A stretch of 64,000 nucleotides of DNA, from contig JAVXFZ010000007.1 of assembly GCA_036657595.1 (NCBI GenBank), forward strand, positions 4,983 through 68,982, given 5' to 3'. This document shows, piece by piece, positions 61,116-64,000 of this stretch. Positions within the stretch are counted from its first letter, which is position 1. The number at the start of each line of letters is the position of its first letter. The DNA is from Odoribacter sp036657595 (GTDB lineage: Bacteria; Bacteroidota; Bacteroidia; Bacteroidales; Marinifilaceae). The notes under the pieces were generated by a model, which was not told where the DNA came from, did no database searches, and saw nothing but the letters and a program-made list of their open reading frames with translations. The translations under genes and the position numbers were made by a program.

Positions 61116-63752
61116 TTATTTTTTAAATAATCGAAGTATTTCACCTATCCATAAGACGAATGAGGTTGATCCTATGATGAGTCCCCAATCTTTTAAAGTG
61201 ATGGGAACAGTCCTGAATACATCACCACCGAACTCAACGATGAGATATTGTCCAATGGGGATGATGAACATAACAATCAAGAAACCGGTACAGTCCTTCA
61301 TTCCTTTAAAAGCAGAACTTCCAGACAGAAATGCTTTGGCATTAAACATATTCCAGAATTGCAACATAACAAAAGTTGTAAAGAATACAGACAGGTCATA
61401 GCGCGAGATAATACCTTCACTGTTGGTAAACCAATACATCAAGCCAAGTAAAATGACAGTGAAAGCAAGTCCAATTCCCAGAATGTAATTCCGCATCTTG
61501 TGGCTGATAATAAAATCAGTAGATTTTCGTGGCTTTTCATCCATCACCTTCGGATTAGGAGGAAGAGAAGCCAAAGCTGCGGCAGCAAATGTGTCAATAA
61601 TCATATTTACCCATAACATTTGAGTGACAGTCAGCGGTAATTCGTGTCCAAACATAGAACCGATCAATACAATCAACAGGGCAGAAAGATTAATTGTTAG
61701 CTGGAAAAGAATAAATCTCTGTATGTTGTGATAGAGTGAACGTCCCCACATTACGGCTGTCGCAATACTGTTAAATGAATCATCCAGTAAAGTAATATCG
61801 CTGGCTTCTTTTGCCACTGATGTCCCGGTACCCATAGATAAACCAACATCCGCGTGGTTAAGTGCAGGTGCATCGTTTGTTCCGTCTCCCGTGACGGCAA
61901 CAACTGCTCCGGATTGTTTTAATAATTCCACTAAGCGTTGTTTATCGGTTGGACGTGCACGGCACATAATCTTTAATTTTAATACCCGTTGAGCCGCTTC
62001 TTGATCCGATAGTTTCTCAAAGTCTACGCCGGTGATAATTTGTTCATTTGTATCGCCTGTTTGCCATATACCAATTTGACGTCCGATTTCACGGGCAGTT
62101 GCCGGTGTATCTCCTGTGACAATTTTTACATCAACACCCGCATTCAAACATTTTGCCACAGCAGCCGGTACATCAGCCCGTACAGGGTCAGAAATAGCAG
62201 CAATACCCAAGAATATAAGGTCATTCGTGATTTGACTAATTTCATCGTGATTGTCTGAAGAAATGATTTTATAGGCAAATCCCAAGGTTCGCATTGCCTG
62301 ATTTTGGTAATCCAGTAATTGTTTTTCTACTGTTGCTTGGTATTCTGAGCAGGGTATTAAACCGTCTTGCATCAATACCTGCTTACATTTGGAAAATACA
62401 ATTTCCGGTGCACCTTTGATATAAAGAATAGATTGTCCGATTTGTGAAGAGCGAACAATCGTTGCCATATATTTTCGTTCGGTAGAAAAAGTCAATTGTT
62501 CGAGAATTTCCGAGCCTTCCCGATAATCCATATAATTCACTTTCTGACTGTGAAGCCAAAGTAAAAGAGCTGCTTCGGTAGGATTCCCCAATGATTTGAT
62601 TTTATCGGCTGAATAATCTAAGTATGCGGTTGAATTCACTGAGATACCTTCTTTTACTAATTGGCTGATTTCATCGTTACCGAGTTGCTGATCGGGAAGA
62701 GCATAAAAATTAGTTTGGTGTACCTGCATTTGATTTTGTGTCAGGGTCCCTGTCTTATCTGTACAGATCACCGTTGTGGCTCCCATTGTTTCACAAGCGT
62801 GCATTTTGCGTACAAGATTATTAGTCTTTAACATCTTACGCATACTTAATGCAAGACTTAATGTAACACTCATTGGTAAACCTTCCGGTACAGAAACAAC
62901 AATGAGAGTGACAGCTACCATAAAATATTGCAATATTCTTCCGGCAGTTTCTAAGGTAAATAAATTGTCGCCAGTTAATATTCCGGCAACAACATCTTTT
63001 GTTAGTAATCCGAAAAATGTAACCCCTGCAACAATAAAGCCTACAATGCTGATAAATTTGGCTAAACCTTCCAATTGTTTACTGAGGGGCGTTTTGTCAT
63101 TGTTGATTTCTGTGGATTTTTCAGCAACTTTTCCAAATTCAGTGGCATCACCTACTTTTTCAACTTTGCAAATACAATGCCCGTTAACAATCGTTGTTCC
63201 TCTCATAATTTTATTGGAGAGATAAGTAGCTTCTGAATCAAATTCCTCTGTATTGGTTGTTTTATCAATAACTGGTTCTCCGGTAAGAGTAGATTCGTTT
63301 ACCTGTAAAGAGATTGCTTCGAGCAGTTCGCCGTCAGCAGGCACTTCTTCGCCAGTTTCAAGTACTACAATATCACCGACAACCACTTCCCGTTTAGGTA
63401 TTTCGTGAATGTTACCGTTGCGAATAACTTTAATCAGAATGTCATCGTTTACTTGATTTAGTAATTCAAATTTTTTATTGGCATCCATCTCAAACCAAAA
63501 GCCAACTCCGGTAGCTAAAAATATAGCGACGAAAATACCGATTGTTTCAGCATATTCGTTATTCATAATAGAAATTATCAACGAAAGTATGGCAGCTACC
63601 AGCAATATTTGGATAATCGGATCTTTGAATTTTTCAAGGAATAATTTCCATAGTGGAGTACGAGGAGGGGGTGTAAGCGTATTTTCACCAAATTTTTGAC
63701 GATTTGCTTTAACTTCTTGGTCGTTTAGACCCGCATAGTGTTTGGTTTCCAT
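61116..63752 (-). CDS. P-type calcium-transporting ATPase (PMCA-like P2 type)
   Basis: An 878-residue P2-type ATPase. The phosphorylation motif is VICTDKTGTLTQNQM, with the upstream PEGLP-type helix VVSVPEGLPMSVTLSLALSMRKML that forms the ion site. The actuator motif TGEP is in STLTGEPVIDK, the nucleotide-domain motif KGAPE in YIKGAPEIV, the hinge MVTGDGTNDAPALNHADVG-like segment reads VAVTGDGTNDAPAL, and six C-terminal helices follow. It should export Ca2+ or a similar cation from the cytosol. The ATG at 63752 (METKHYAGLN) is chosen; a TTG two codons upstream is also in frame. Confidence 0.94.
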   Translation of the reverse strand: METKHYAGLNDQEVKANRQKFGENTLTPPPRTPLWKLFLEKFKDPIIQILLVAAILSLIISIMNNEYAETIGIFVAIFLATGVGFWFEMDANKKFELLNQVNDDILIKVIRNGNIHEIPKREVVVGDIVVLETGEEVPADGELLEAISLQVNESTLTGEPVIDKTTNTEEFDSEATYLSNKIMRGTTIVNGHCICKVEKVGDATEFGKVAEKSTEINNDKTPLSKQLEGLAKFISIVGFIVAGVTFFGLLTKDVVAGILTGDNLFTLETAGRILQYFMVAVTLIVVSVPEGLPMSVTLSLALSMRKMLKTNNLVRKMHACETMGATTVICTDKTGTLTQNQMQVHQTNFYALPDQQLGNDEISQLVKEGISVNSTAYLDYSADKIKSLGNPTEAALLLWLHSQKVNYMDYREGSEILEQLTFSTERKYMATIVRSSQIGQSILYIKGAPEIVFSKCKQVLMQDGLIPCSEYQATVEKQLLDYQNQAMRTLGFAYKIISSDNHDEISQITNDLIFLGIAAISDPVRADVPAAVAKCLNAGVDVKIVTGDTPATAREIGRQIGIWQTGDTNEQIITGVDFEKLSDQEAAQRVLKLKIMCRARPTDKQRLVELLKQSGAVVAVTGDGTNDAPALNHADVGLSMGTGTSVAKEASDITLLDDSFNSIATAVMWGRSLYHNIQRFILFQLTINLSALLIVLIGSMFGHELPLTVTQMLWVNMIIDTFAAAALASLPPNPKVMDEKPRKSTDFIISHKMRNYILGIGLAFTVILLGLMYWFTNSEGIISRYDLSVFFTTFVMLQFWNMFNAKAFLSGSSAFKGMKDCTGFLIVMFIIPIGQYLIVEFGGDVFRTVPITLKDWGLIIGSTSFVLWIGEILRLFKK

Positions 63753-63782
63753 TTTCAATTTCAGGATATAGGTTATTTTTCA

Positions 63783-63811
63783 CAAATATACATCATTTTA
63801 TAAAGAGCAAA
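63783..63811 (-). promoter_or_regulatory. Candidate promoter for the calcium ATPase
   Basis: On the minus strand TATATTTG (63790-63783) matches TAnnTTTG, and TTTG (63811-63808) lies 17 bp upstream as the -33 box. The predicted leader is about 25 nt. Confidence 0.6.
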
Positions 63812-63919
63812 GTGTATTAAAAGAGGATTTTCTTATTTTTATATGAATAACATCTTTTTCTAAGAAACGAAGTGTAGGACCAAGAATCATTTAAATTCCA
63901 TTTTTAATAGGAATATGAG

Positions 63920-63955
63920 AAGAGCCTCATTTCTTGTGAGAAATAAGGCTCTTTT
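63920..63955 (+). terminator. Intrinsic terminator facing right with no upstream gene
   Basis: AAGAGCCT (63920-63927) and ATTTC (63929-63933) pair with GAAAT (63940-63944) and AGGCTCTT (63946-63953), with one mismatch and a 6-nt loop, then a T-run. No plus-strand gene lies between 63752 and here, so it may end an unannotated RNA, or act leftward for a gene beyond the window. Confidence 0.65.
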
Positions 63956-64000
63956 ATATAAACAATAAGAAATGTCAATCTATGAAATCTTAGAATTGAC

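Noticed and set aside
62776..63225. 149-residue plus-strand ORF inside the calcium ATPase gene
   Set aside because: It is antisense to a conserved coding region with typical motifs and has no recognisable content.
1..64000. tRNA or rRNA genes
   Set aside because: I looked through the intergenic stretches for the T-loop-like GGTTCGAATCC pattern and for rRNA-like conserved blocks and saw none; a tRNAscan run would settle it.

Overview
The window is an ordinary, gene-dense piece of a Bacteroidota chromosome, most likely order Bacteroidales. The evidence is the family content (long-form NusB, the PorD/DUF4835-recN pair, DUF2851, an OstA-like protein, SurA-like proteins, a BioG-type biotin locus, a subclass A2 beta-lactamase) and many intergenic -7 elements matching the Bacteroidetes form TAnnTTTG. 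The DNA looks A+T-rich (not computed). I cannot name the genus. A run of exactly 100 N at 24157-24256 shows that this is a draft scaffold. I recognise no phage, insertion sequence, CRISPR array, rRNA or tRNA.

Layout. 1-5.5 kb: the start of ftsH and rsfS, a class V aminotransferase, two small membrane proteins, a pRiA4b-ORF3-like acidic protein, miaA and a DMT transporter. 5.5-16 kb: a repeat-bearing intergenic region, a small unknown gene, class I fumarase, cinA, an esterase, a TPR protein, and an operon of two lipoprotein peptidases (S9 and M49). 16-32 kb: information-processing genes (recA, gyrB, nusB, recN, dnaB, a DnaQ-like exonuclease) mixed with hppA, a LOG protein, the broken porD, fabI, a secreted protein of unknown function and an LTA-synthase-like enzyme. 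32-47 kb: a SpoIIE phosphatase, a phosphoesterase, fhs, conserved Bacteroidetes proteins, then an envelope block (OstA-like, MoxR, SurA-like, PpiC-like). 47-57 kb: recQ, the preQ0 operon queC-queD-queE, and divergently a cysteine-rich small ORF, an intrinsic terminator and bioB-A-F-G-C. 57-64 kb: a DUF47-Pit phosphate pair, a CoA-type Nudix hydrolase, a VEB/PER-like class A beta-lactamase and a calcium P-type ATPase.

How the genes work together. queC, queD and queE make preQ0 for tRNA queuosine; miaA modifies other tRNAs. BioC and BioG prime and release the pimeloyl chain, and BioF, BioA and BioB build biotin, but no bioD is present locally. The OstA-like, SurA-like and PpiC-like proteins serve the outer membrane. 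DUF47 plus Pit import phosphate. The S9/M49 lipoprotein pair suggests extracytoplasmic peptide use.

I found no clearly new multi-gene system. The most unusual items are a long structured hairpin before miaA, a roughly 95-bp dispersed repeat found once in each of two divergent intergenic regions, an ORF-plus-terminator leader before the biotin operon, and a QueE whose cluster motif is split by an insertion.
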